Source: Inia geoffrensis (taxonomy: Eukaryota; Chordata; Mammalia; Artiodactyla; Iniidae). From it: DNA of 64,000 nt. Made by a program: the position numbers and the translations under genes. Shown piece after piece: positions 47,650 through 59,500 of the stretch (positions are counted from its first letter, which is position 1; every line of letters starts with the position of its first letter). Under the pieces are notes generated by a model that had not been told where the DNA came from, did not search any database, and saw only the letters and a program-made list of their open reading frames with translations. The stretch spans positions 64,674,408 to 64,738,407 of the forward strand of contig CM070904.1 of NCBI GenBank assembly GCA_036417435.1, in the 5' to 3' direction.

Positions 47650-47810
47650 TGACTTGTGTGACCTTTTAAGTGGTAAATTGTCACACATTTCAACTGAGCT
47701 AACGTTTCACCAAATCAACTCATTTGAGACTTCTGATCCCCGTTAAATGATAGAAGTACTAAAGTTAATAAGAATCAGTTGCAACATCTTCTCAATTCAC
47801 TCATAAGAAT
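47650..47810. repeat. Local direct duplication, copy B
   Basis: tgacttgtgtgaccttttaagtgg..cactcataagaat. Compared with copy A it has substitutions and small insertions (aatca before gttgcaacat, and tct within catcttctcaatt). Confidence 0.9.
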
Positions 47811-48879
47811 TGATTGAAATATGCAAAGTTGAGAACCAGTTAAGATCAATTAAGCACTTAAACCTAAATGTTCAATTCCAGCCAGAAAATTTCTTACTTT
47901 ATGTTATAATTAAGACAGTATTTTTCGGAACTAATCTTTGCATCCTAATATGTCTGTAAATTCTATTACAAGCCTATCATAAGCACTTCGATTTAAGGTG
48001 GTCATCAAATCCAAAGTAGCAGCAAGTTTAGTAAGTCTCCTCAGAACGGTAGGAAGCACTGGATTGAAAGGATTTCTTTTCAATTTTAGTGGACTAGGAA
48101 AAGTCACTTTTTTTTCAAAGCAAACTTCTATTGCTTCTGAGAAGCTTATTCAGAATTTAGATTTGTCAGGTATTATTGTTGCCTAACATTAGGGGTTCAG
48201 TCTCCTCTTTGGTCTTTGAAACCATTCGCTAAGAAAAGCACTTCAATTGGGTAACCATTCACTGATTGGCTTCTACTTGTCCAAGGCTCTGCAAAGTCTG
48301 ATATAAATACAAAGGAAGTGTATGACCCATTTACATTCTCAAGAAATTTATTGGGAAGAGTAGAGAGGCAAAATTTACATACATAAAACAATTATGGAAC
48401 TATGTGAAACCATCCTGTGATTAAATAGAACCTAACACCTCCATCTGTGTGTGTTTGTGTGTATGTGTGTATGTAAAATGGCTGATCAGGAAGAGACCAA
48501 AGTTCAAATGCACCATGGACAGTCTAAGGTATAAGTGAATCAGATGAAAAAAAAATGGGGTCATGGAAAGTAAGATGGCTAGAAAGAAACTAGGGAAATG
48601 GGATGAAGGGGAAAAGAAGCCAAGGAAAACGGGTGGTTGAATGTTATTTTAAATGTTCCCTTTTTCTGAATAACCACACATATGCAAAACATGTGGAAGA
48701 ATATCATTCTCTGACATAACTCAATATGTCAGTTATATTTGACATATCTGAACCTACCTAAGATAACTGGACTTAACAATATCAAGTCTCAGTTCATCAG
48801 AAACAGAGGTATAAAACTGTAGACCTCATATTGTTTTCATCCACCCACTTTTATAATGTGGCCCACTATATTTGTGACT
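47811..48879. other. No recognised feature
   Basis: Unassigned, with a GT-rich run at 48445-48475. Confidence 0.55.
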
Positions 48880-49140
48880 ATTCTGGTGGAATAGAAATGG
48901 TAAATCAGGAGTCTCACATTCCAATCTTTGATGCGTCCATTGAGTGAGCTGGATAAACTACTTCTCTGGGTCTCAGTTTCCTCATTTGCAAAACAGGCAT
49001 AGTAATAACTTGAAAGGAAATGGTACATCCAGTTGTGTTTAGGTGATATATGGGTTATAGGATTCATTGAGCTGTATATTTTGTGATTAGCGCAACTGCC
49101 TAGCATGTTGTAAGCAATGACTAGGTGATAGCTCTTACTA
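48880..49140 (+). repeat. MIR SINE with an inserted 41-bp segment
   Basis: MIR order: gagtctcacattccaatctttg, gatgcgtcc, gagctggataaactacttctctgggtctcagtttcctcatttgcaaaacagg, then ttataggattcattgagctgtatat, gcgcaactgcctagcatgttgtaagc. Between these two blocks lies a segment (49008-49048) not expected in MIR. It recurs at 49883-49923. Confidence 0.82.
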
Positions 49141-51582
49141 ATGTTCTTTTGTTATTATTTGGTTAATAGATATATTGTTTCTGAATAAACAGGAGTCATG
49201 TAAAGTGAGCTTATGGACTTATGAAACAATAGAAAGGGAGTTCAAAATAAGCATGTATTTAAAAACAAAGGCCTCATAGCCGTCTTTAGGACACTGCTCA
49301 AAATTTTAATATTATGTGAAATAGGCCTGCCATACAAAATGTTCTAAACAGAAAGCCACCTTTATCTGTGAGGCTGAGAACTACATTGTGCACTCCAGGT
49401 TTTTTCCATTCATTTGCTCGAAGATAAGCAGCAAGCTATTACTCTCTTTTGGGGCTGTCTTCAGAGACTATTTCTAGCCACCACTTGTGGGAATGCTTTA
49501 TGAGATGTCAGCCTGTGTGAGTAGAGATAGCATGGTTTGTCATGGGCAGATAGGCCATATTCTGCTATGAACTGATGGCTTTGTCTTTTATCACTGTCAC
49601 AGGCTTTTTTAACAAGCTGTGACTCTGTGGTTCATCACAAAGAGAACTGTCATCCCCAGACACGTGGCCTGAACATCCTTTCATCTTCCATGCTGGTAGG
49701 ATCTGTCATTTGACATCAAGCAGACCAGCAACTCCAGATGGACCATGCAGACTGCAACCCTGTAACAGGGAAGGTTTGCACTGGCGTAGATCCAGGCTTT
49801 GCACCTTTGATTAGATTACACAAATGAGAAAAACATATGTAAGCTCTTAAGTTGTGTACGCTGATAATATGTCATAAATATCACTTGAAAAGAAATGGTA
49901 CAACCAGTCGTGTTTAGGTGATAATTATTTATCATGGTGTTATTCTGAGTAAGCGATAAATGAATTAAGATTGATTTACTCCGCTATCCCTCCATTTTAA
50001 AAACTCTTCTCTTTGCTAGCTATTAATAACATTTAAATTTTGAAGCAACTTTAGAACTTTAATTGTAGATGGTCCTTCAAAATTGTTGACAATTGGTTAA
50101 TACCTTGTTTGTGTGTATGTAGCAATTGTGTAACAAATCTGCAAATATTGACTCTCCCACTCATAATATCAGTTAAGGAATAATAAGTCCAGAGATCTAA
50201 ACAGAAAATTCTTTAATATTTCTAAAGGAGCTCTGTGGCTGAGAGTTGAGGGGGTTGCTTAGTTACAGCCTTTTCACCAAAGCCTGTAGGACATATACTC
50301 TTGTCTGTGGAAACTGAGCCCAACCTGCTGAGTTCAGCACATTGCCTGACCCTGGGACATAGCATTCTGCTGTAGCTGTGACTTAGCAGACCAGATTAAA
50401 CTACTCTGGGGACATTAAAGTGTCAATATTTCATTTCTGCCTTCATGGGATTGAATTTAAGCTAAAATATTCAAAAGTCTTAGTTGTTTGGTCTCACTGG
50501 TGATTTCCGCTTTTTCATTCTCTTTCAATTTCCACATTTTGCAAAGTTATCTCTTAAGGAGTTTAGCTTTGTCTTTTTGCTGCTGTCATTTTCTTGATAA
50601 ATACAAGGATGTTTAAAGTTAGAATCTTGGCTGCAGAGATTTAAAACTAAAGGGTAAGGAATCCATTGGTCACCCGGTGTTTCTTATGAAAGGACAAGAC
50701 TATTAAACTCAAGGAAAGAATCTTTTTAAGTGAGAATGTAGATAATGATCATATAGCAGAGGGTGAACTCAGGACCCCCATGTATACTGGACACTGCACA
50801 AAGGAGCCAGCTGGGGTTGTGACTGGGGACTCAAATCTAGGCAGTGCTCAGTTCACCAAGCACCGTGCCCACGCGGGCACTTCTACCAAAAGGGAAAGCC
50901 TTTTTCTAATCAATTACCCAGAATGAGTACTTTTTCTACCTGCACAAATACTAGACAGGCTAGCAGTGGCCTTGGATAAATTAAAGGCAGGCATTTAACA
51001 AATGAAACATCTGCTTACCTAAAAGAATTACTCTTAAAGACTCTAGGATTTTGGAAGAGAGAGCATTCAGAATTTGACTGAAAGTCAAATGTAAATATTG
51101 CTTTATGTATTTAAATAATATAATTAGACTTTATAAATTTGATTTATTTTTAGAATTTTAAGTTTTCTTGGTAAATCTATATAGTGTCCAAGACTAGGTT
51201 TGATCCTTTTTATTATTCCACTACTTTGAATGCATGGGAAGCACCCCATGTAACCAGATACAAATATTTATTCTAATGAATAAACTTATCCAGTAAACTA
51301 TAATTTGTCTTTATAAAAGAGATGTAATTAGCTTTGGTCATGATTATGTTTCAGGTTTGGCATTCCCTACCTTTGTCAAGTTTGACTTTCAGTATTTAGA
51401 TAAACTAAAGTTTATCGAATATGCTAGTGAGCATATTCATACTACTTAACACAGGGTATATATAGAAAAGAATACATTGTGAGAATTTTCAGTTATAAAC
51501 TAAACTAGGTTGATGGCCTCTTTGCTATCTTGGGCAAATTAACTCTTCTGTTCCAGATTAGGTAACAACAGATGAGGGAGGT
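49141..51582. other. No recognised gene
   Basis: About 2.4 kb. Only the 41-bp repeat (49883-49923) stands out. No exon, RNA or mobile element recognised. Confidence 0.55.
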
Positions 51583-51636
51583 GCTGGAACATTTCCTCCA
51601 GAGGGTGGCGCTGGGACATTTTCTCCAGAGGGTGGA
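51583..51636. repeat. 27-bp tandem dimer
   Basis: Two head-to-tail 27-bp units, gctggaacatttcctccag.. and gctgggacattttctccag.., each ending agggtggM. They differ at three positions. Confidence 0.9.
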
Positions 51637-53222
51637 GTGCACTCACCAGCTATGCGTATAGTATACTTACTCTCTTTTTTTCTTTAAATAATGTGTACGT
51701 TTGTATGTAAAGATCAAATATACAACAATTAGATTTAAAAATCAGGTCCAGATTAAAAGCTTCTATTTGTTAAACACAATATAACATCTGAAATATAAAA
51801 AATATGAACAAAAAGAGCTTAATTATATATGATATCTTGATTGATTCCACCATGGTCTTAAAGAAGGAATCATATAGAATCAAAGGGAAAGCTGAGGAGT
51901 CCATATATCTTTATCCACATAACTCCTGTATTTAGCATTCACATGTAATTAATCACATGGTCAACTGGAGTCAGTTTCAATGAAAAAAAAAAACTATTTG
52001 ACTGATTCTTTCATTTAATTGACCAAAATAAAATCTTCGGATGTAAATTGAACAGCAAATGTCAAAGCTTAAATTTTTCACATTTAGAATCCATGTTCTT
52101 GCATATTCAGGAGCAGCTAGCAAAATGTGAGCCTAAGTGAACCACAAAGATCTATTTCATTCAGGAAACCTGTTAAAATGAGGATTCACACTGGCTGCAA
52201 ATTGCTTTCACTTTGGTTTACTAGCAGACTATAAACAAATAGTGAAAATGAGATAAAGATGCAAATGACCAAGCAACTGTAGCCCCCCAGTGGGAACTAG
52301 AGTTTCCTAGTTTTTCACAAAACGCCTCCCAAGTTTTGTGGTCAGCATAGCTTAAGCGGAACGAGGATCCTAGGAGCTTAGAACTGGTGATGACTCACAG
52401 CCTTTTGTGATATTAGGCTGGGTGAGGGCCATGTCAATACTCAGGAGTCTAACTGCTACACATAAGGCAATTCCTATGCTTATTTTAGTGTCATAAAGCT
52501 AACAGCAGCTCTGGGCATGAGCTCCCATACAGGGCCTGGCATAACTTAGATGTCCTCCCAATTTTTGTTGAATTGACTCATCACAATATAGGCTATTTAC
52601 AAGGAGCACCTCTGTGGGATCATGCTAATCTACTAGACTCCCATGGTTAGAGCAATCCTTGACGCTACTATGACTACTCGGATAGGAAAAAACTTGAAAA
52701 TAACAAATGAGCTGCTTTAGTGCACTGCATTCTAATTTCCTTACTTCTCTTTTGCGTCACACAGTCTATCTCACAACTGTAGCTAAGAGATCATTACCTT
52801 GTTCATACTTGTCAGGCTTAAAAGTACACAGGTTCAGAAATAGAAGTACTTCTTTATAGTCCTTGAAATCAGATGATATACTGGTTTTATTTCCAGAGAG
52901 TAAGTTGTGACACCTCTGGAAGCCAGTTTTTCATTTTCCTCCTTGATTCAGGTTATTAAAATGTGAATCAGATAAGAGCAAAGAAAAAATGTTAGAAAAC
53001 TATCTTGGAAAGCTTTTGTAAGTACCAGATATTCCCAGCTGGGGTGTCAAGTAGCATTATTCACAGGGTGTTTATATGTGTTTTGCTGAGAGATTAGGCA
53101 AGATTTAGCAGATCACCAGTGTAAATCTATCATACTGATGATATTAATAACAAAAGATTTAATATATTTTGTTTTATATAGCCAAAAGTTCTTGACACAT
53201 TTTACAGGACGCTATTTATATT
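51637..53222. other. No recognised feature
   Basis: About 1.6 kb of unassigned sequence up to the full-length L1. Confidence 0.55.
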
Positions 53223-53234
53223 AAAATGTCAGCG
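53223..53234. repeat. 5' target-site duplication of full-length L1
   Basis: aaaatgtcagcg, repeated exactly at 60754-60765 after the L1 A tail. The last G is ambiguous with the L1's own leading G run. Confidence 0.93.
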
Positions 53235-53246
53235 GGGGGGTGCTGG

Positions 53247-53256
53247 GAAGATGGTG
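53247..53256 (+). promoter_or_regulatory. Candidate YY1 site at L1 5' end
   Basis: gaagatggtg lies about 13 bases inside the element. AAGATGG is the core of the YY1 site that positions L1 transcription starts in primates. Here the following base is T rather than the usual C. Inference from position and core only. Confidence 0.5.
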
Positions 53257-54416
53257 GATGAGTAAGACGCGGAGATCACCTTTCTCCCCACAGATACACC
53301 AGAAATACATCTACACGTGGAACAACTCTTACAGAACACCTACTGAAGGCTGGCAAAAGACCTCAGACCTCCCAAAAGGCAAGAAACTCCCCACGTACCT
53401 GGGTAGGGCAAAAGAAAAAAAGAAAAAACAGAGACAAAAGAATAGGGACGGCACCTGCACCAGTGGGAGGGAGCTGTGAAGAAGGAAAAGTCTCCACACA
53501 CTAGGAAGCCCCTTCTCAGGAGGAGACTGCGGGAGGCGGACGAGGGAGCTTCGGAGCCGCAGAGGAGAGCACAGCAACAGGGGTTCGGAGGGGAAAGCAA
53601 AGAGATTCCCGCATAGAGGATCGGTGCCGACCGGCACTCACCAGCCCGAGAGGCTTGTCGGCTCACCCGCCGGGGCGGGCGGGGCTGCGAGCTAAGGCTC
53701 GGGTTTCGTTTCAGACGGAGTGTAGGGAAAGGACTGGGGTTGGCGGCTTGAACATAGCCTGAAGGGGGTAGTGCACCACGGCTAGCCGGGAGGAAGTCCG
53801 GGGAAAAGTCTGCACCTGCCAAAGAGGCAAGAGACATTTCCTTCCCTCTTTGTTTCCTGGTGCCCGAGGAGAGGGGTTTAAGAGCGCTGCTTTAAGGAAC
53901 TCCAGAGACGGGCGCGAGCCGCGGCCAAAAGCACGGACCCCAGAGACGGGCGGGAGACGCTAAGGCTGCTGCTACCGCCACCAAGGGGCCTGTGTACGAG
54001 CACAGGTCAATATCCACACCCCTCTTCCAGGGAGCCTGCGCAGCCCGCCACTGCCAGGTTCCCGGGATCCAGTGACATCTTCCCAGGGAGAACACACGGC
54101 GGGCCTCAGGCTGGTGCAACATCACGCCGGCCTCTGCCGCCGCAGGCCCGCCCCGCACGCCGTGCCCCTCTCTCCCCTCGGCCTGAGTGCGCCAGAGCCC
54201 CCGAGTCAGAGGCTCCTTTAATCCTGTACTGTCTGAGCGAAAAACAGACGCCCTCCAGCGACCTACACGCAGAGGCAGGGCCAAATCCAAAGCTGAGCCC
54301 CTGGGAGCTGTGAGAACAAAGAAGTGAAAGGGAAATCTCTCCCAGCAACCTCAGTAGCAGCGGATTAAAGCTCCACAATCAACTTGATGTACCCTGCATC
54401 TGTGGAATACATGAAT

Positions 54417-55080
54417 AGACAGTGAATCATCCCAAATTGAGGTGGTGGACTTCGAATGCAAGATCTATGATTTTTTCCCCTTTTTCCTCTTTTTCTGAAT
54501 GTGTATGTGTATGCTTCTCTTTGAGATCTTGTCTGTATAGCTTTGCTTCCACCATTTGTCCTAGGGTTCTATCCGTCCGTTGTTGTTTTTTTTCCTTTTT
54601 TTCTTTAAAAAAATTTTTTTTCTTAATAATTTTAATAATTCTATTATACTTTACCTTCCCTCTTTCTTTCTTTCCTTCCCTCCTTTAGACAACGAATCAT
54701 CCCAAGTGGAGGAGGTGGTTTTTGAAAGCAAGATTTATGACTTTTTCCCCTTTACCTCTTTTCGTGAGGGTGTATGTGTAAGCTTCAGTATAAGAGTTTG
54801 TCTGTATAGCCTGGCTTCCACCATTTGTCCTAAGGTTCTATCCGTACCTTTTTTTTTTTCCCCCTAAATAATTATGTTTTAATTCAATAACTTTATTATA
54901 CTTTACTTCATTCTATTTTACTGTATCTACTTTCTTTTTTCCTTCCTTCCTTCCTTCCTCCCTCCCTCCTTTCTTTCCTTTTCTTCTTTCTTTCTTTCTT
55001 TCTTCCTTCCTTCCCTCCTTCCTTCCTCCCTCCCTTCCTTCCCTCCTTTCCTTCTTTCTTTCTTTCTTCCTACTTCTACT
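54417..55080 (+). repeat. Tandem duplication within the L1 5'UTR, plus pyrimidine tract
   Basis: Two direct units 270 bp apart, starting agacagtgaatcatccc (54417) and agacaacgaatcatccc (54687). Both carry gaggtggt..gcaagat, tgtctgtatagc and cttccaccatttgtcctaRggttctatccgt, then a T-rich spacer and tattatactttac. The second unit runs into a TTCC/TTTC/TCCC microsatellite (54940-55080). Confidence 0.9.
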
Positions 55081-55610
55081 AATTCTCTCTTTCTCTCCCT
55101 TTTAATATGAGCCGTGTGGATGAAAGGTTCTTTCTGCTCCAGCCAGGAATCAGGACTCTGCCTCTGAGGCGGGGAGAGCCAACTTCAGGACACTGATCCA
55201 CAAGAGACCTCCCAGCACCACATAATATCAAACGGCGAAAATCTCCCAGGGACCTCCACCTTAATACCAGCACCCAGCTTCACTCAATGGCCCGCAAGGT
55301 ACAGTGCTGGACATCCTATGCCAAACAACTAGAAAAACAGGAACACAACCCCACCCATTAGCAGAGAGGCTGCCTAAAACCATAATAAGTCCACAGACAC
55401 CCCAAAACACACCACCAGACGTGGACTTGCCCACTAGAGAGACAAGATCCAGCCTCATCCACCACAACACAGGCACTAGCCCCCTCCACCAGGAAGCATA
55501 CACAACCCACTAGACCAACCTTAGCCACTGGAGACAGACATCAAAAACAACGGGAACTACGAACCTGCAGCCTGCAAAAAGGAGACCCCAAACACAGTAA
55601 GATAAGCAAA

Positions 55611-56504
55611 ATGAGAAGACAGAAAAACACACAGCAGATGAAGGAGCAAGATAAAAATGCACCAGACCTCACAAATGAAGAGGTAATAGGCAGTCTACCT
55701 GAAAAAGAATTCAGAATAATGATAGTAAAGATGATCCAAAATCTTGGAAATAGAATGGACAAAATGCAAGAATCAATTAACAAAGACCTAGAAGAACTAA
55801 AGACGAAACAAGCAACGATGAACAACACAATAAATGAAATTAAAAGTACTCTAGATGGGATCAGTAGCAGAATAACTGAGGCAGAAGAACGGATAAGTGA
55901 CCTGGAAGATAAAATAGTGGAAATAACTACTGCAGAGCAGAATAAAGAAAAAAGAATGAAAAGAACTGAGGACAGTCTCAGAGACCTCTGGGACAACATT
56001 AAACGCACCAACATTCGAATTATAGGGGTTCCAGAAGAAGAAGAGAAAAAGAAAGGGACTGAGAAAATATTTGAAGAGATTATAGTTGAAAACTTCCCTA
56101 ATATGGGAAAGGAAATAGTTAACCAAGTCCAGGAAGCAGAGAGAGTCCCATACAGGATAAACCCAAGGAGAAATACGCCAAGACACATATTAATCAAACT
56201 CTCAAAAATTAAATACAAAGAAAGCATATTAAAAGCAGCAAGGGAAAAAAAACAAATAACACACAAGGGAATCCCCATAAGGCTAACAGCTGATCTCTCA
56301 GCAGAAACTCTGCAAGCCAGAAGGGAGTGGCAGGACATACTGAAAGTGATGAAGGAGAAAAGCCTGCAACCACGATTACTCTACCCAGCAAAGATCTCAT
56401 TCAGATTTGATGGAGAAATTAAAACCTTTACAGACAAGCAAAAGCTGAGAGAGTTCAGCACCACCAAACCAGCTTTACAACAACTGCTAAAGGAACTTCT
56501 CTAG
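55611..56504 (+). CDS. L1 ORF1: L1 ORF1 protein, intact 297 aa
   Basis: ORF1p is the RNA-binding chaperone that trimerises and coats L1 RNA in cytoplasmic ribonucleoprotein particles. The ATG at 55611 opens the frame and a TAG closes it at 56502-56504, with no internal stop. Residues about 50-130 form a heptad-rich acidic/basic coiled coil (LEELKTKQATMNNTINEIK, then SDLEDKIVEI). An RRM-like domain follows (NIRIIGVPEEEE near residue 141) and then the C-terminal domain (PRHILIKLSK, REKKQITHKGIPIRLTADLS, ARREWQDILKV, YPAKISFRF). The length is slightly shorter than the human protein, mostly at the N-terminus. It sits 58 bp upstream of the ORF2 start in the same transcript. It looks translatable, although whether this copy is expressed is unknown. 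The 265-codon antisense frame across it is a shadow. Confidence 0.95.
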   Translation: MRRQKNTQQMKEQDKNAPDLTNEEVIGSLPEKEFRIMIVKMIQNLGNRMDKMQESINKDLEELKTKQATMNNTINEIKSTLDGISSRITEAEERISDLEDKIVEITTAEQNKEKRMKRTEDSLRDLWDNIKRTNIRIIGVPEEEEKKKGTEKIFEEIIVENFPNMGKEIVNQVQEAERVPYRINPRRNTPRHILIKLSKIKYKESILKAAREKKQITHKGIPIRLTADLSAETLQARREWQDILKVMKEKSLQPRLLYPAKISFRFDGEIKTFTDKQKLREFSTTKPALQQLLKELL

Positions 56505-56562
56505 ACAAGAAACACAAGAGAAGGAAAAGACCTATAACAACGAACCCAAAACAATTTAGAAA

Positions 56563-59500
56563 ATGGGAATAGGAACATACATATCAATAATTACCTTAAA
56601 TGTAAATGGACTGCTTCCACCAAAAGACACAGATTGGCTGAGTGGATACAAAGACAAGACCCATATATATGCTGTCTACAAGAGACCCACTTCAGACCTA
56701 GAGACACATACAGACTGAAAGTAAGGGGATGGAAAAAGATATTCCATGCAAATGGAAACCAAAAGAAAGCTGGAGTAGCAATTCTCATATCAGACAAAAC
56801 AGACTTTAAAATAAAGACTATTACAAGAGACAAAGAAGGACACTACATAATGATTAAGGGATCGATCCAAGAAGAAGATATAACAATTGTAAATATTTAT
56901 GCACCTAACACAGGAGCACCTCAATACGTAAGGCAAAAACTAACAGCCATAAAAGGGGAAATCGACAGTAATACATTCATAGTAGGGGACTTCAACACCC
57001 CACTTTCACCAATGGACAGATCATCCAAAATGAAAATAAAAAAGGAAACACAAGCTTTAAATGATACATTAAACAAGATGGACTTAATTGATATTTATAG
57101 GACATTCCATCCAAAAACAACAGAATACACATTTTTCTCAAGGGCTCATGGAACATTCTCCAGGATAGATCATATCTTGGGTCACAAATCAAGCCTTGGT
57201 AAATTTAAGAAAATTGAAATGGTATCAAGTATCTTTTCCGACCACAATGCCATGAGACTAGATATCAATTACAGGAAAAGATCTGTAAAAAATACAAACA
57301 CATGGAGGCTAAACAATACACTACTCAATAATGAAGTGATCACTGAAGAAATCAAAGAGGAAATTAAAAAATACCTAGAAACAAATGACAATGGAGTCAC
57401 AACGACCCAAAACCTATGGGATGCAGCAAAAGCAGTTCTAAGAGGGAAGTTTATAGCAATACAAGCCCACCTTAAGAAGCAGGAAACATCTCGAATAAAC
57501 AACCTAACCTTACACCTAAAGCAATTAGAGAAAGAAGAACAAAAAAAACCCAAAGTTAGCAGAAGGAAAGAAATCATAAAGATCAGATCAGAAATAAATA
57601 AAAAAGAAATGAAGGAAATGATAGCAAAGATCAATAAAACTAAAAGGTGGTTCTTCGAGAAAATAAACAAAATAGATAAACCATTAGCCAGACTCATCAA
57701 GAAAAAAAAGGGAGAAGACTCAAATCAATAGAATTAGAAATGAAAAAAGAGAAGTAACAACTGACACTGCAGAAATAAAAATGATCATGAGAGATTACTA
57801 CAAGCAACTCTATGCCAATAAAATGGACAATCTGGAAGAAATGGATACATTCTTAGAAATGCACAAACTACCAAGACTGAATCAGGAAGAAATAGAAAAT
57901 ATGAACAGACCAATCACAAACACTGAAATTGAAACTGTGATTAAAAATCTTCCAACAAACAAAAGCCCAGGACCAGATGGCTTCACAGGCGAATTCTATC
58001 AAGCATTTAGAGAAGAGCTAACACCTATCCTTCTCAAACTCTTCCAAAACATAGCAGAGGGAGGAACACTCCCCAATTCCTTCTACGAGGCCACCATCAC
58101 CTTGATACCAAAACCAGACAAGGATGTCACAAAGAAAGAAAACTACAGGCCAATATCACTGATGAACATAGATGCAAAAATCCTCAACAAAATACTAGCA
58201 AACAGAATCCAGCAGCACATTAAAAGGATCATACACCATGATCAAGTGGGGTTTATTCCAGGAATGCAAGGATTCTTCAATATACGCAAATCTATCAATG
58301 TGATACACCATATTAACAAATTGAAGGAGAAAAACCATATGATCATCTCAATAGATGCAGAGATAGCTTTTGACAAAATTCAACACCCATTTATGATAAA
58401 AACCCTACAGAAAGTAGGCATAGAGGGACCTTTCCTCAACATAATAAAGGCCATATATGACAAACCCACAGCCAACATCGTCCTCAATGGTGAAGAACTG
58501 AAAGCATTTCCACTAAGATCAGGAACAAGACAAGGTTGCCCACTCTCACCACTCTTATTCAACATAGTTTTGGAAGTTTTAGCCACAGCAATCAGAGAAG
58601 AAAAGGAAATAAAAGGAATCCAAATCGGAAAAGAAGAAGTAAAGCTGTCACTGTTTGCAGATGACGTGATACTATACATAGAGCATCCTAAAGATGCTAC
58701 CAGAAAACTACTAGAGCTAATCAATGAATTTGGTAAAGTAGCAGGATACAAAATTAATGCACAGAAATCTCTGGCATTCCTATATACTAGTGATGAAAAA
58801 TCTGAAAGTGAAGTCAAGAAAACACTGCCATTTACCATTGCAACAAAAAGAATAAAATACCTAGGAATAAACCTACCTAGGGAGAAAAAAGACCTGTATG
58901 CAGAAAATTATAAGACACTGATGAAAGAAATTAAAGACAATACAAATAGATGGAGGGATATACCATGTTCTTGGATTGGAAGAATCAACATTGTGAAAAT
59001 GACTCTACTACCCAAAGCAATCTGTAGATTCAATGCAATCCCTATCAAACTGCCACTGGCGTTTTTCACAGAACTAGAACAAAAAATTTCACAATTTGTA
59101 TGGAAACACAAAAGACCCCGAATAGCTAAAGCAATCTTGAGAGCGAAAAATGGAGCTGGAGGAATCAGGCTCCCTGACTTCAGAATATACTACAAAGCTA
59201 CAGTAATCAAGACAATATGGTACTGGCACAAAAACAGAATGATAGATCAATGGAACAGAATAGAAAGCCCAGAGATAAACCCATGCACATATGGACATCT
59301 TATCTTTGATAAAGGTGGCAGGAATATACAGTGGAGAAAGGACAGCCTCTTCAATAAGTGCTGCTGGGAAAACTGGACAGCTACATGTAAAACTATGAGC
59401 TTAGATCACTCCCTAACACCATACACAAAAATAAGCTCAAAATGGATTAAAGACCTAAATGTAAGGCCAGAAACTATTAAACTCTTAGAGGAAAACACAG

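Larger units (their letters stand above)
53235..55610 (+). promoter_or_regulatory. L1 5'UTR with internal promoter region
   Basis: The first half (about 53500-54320) is GC- and CpG-rich, unlike everything else in the window, as expected of an L1 internal RNA polymerase II promoter. The second half holds a tandem duplication and a TTCC/TTTC-rich pyrimidine tract. Transcription is expected to start near the first base of the element (family knowledge). The 3' part, from 55290, is AC-rich and leads into the ORF1 ATG. Confidence 0.85.

Noticed and set aside
55541..56338. 265-codon minus-strand open frame
   Set aside because: Exact antisense of L1 ORF1; the codon pattern of ORF1 leaves the complement open. 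No domain of its own.
57269..58838. Minus-strand frames of 143 and 152 codons
   Set aside because: Antisense shadows of L1 ORF2.
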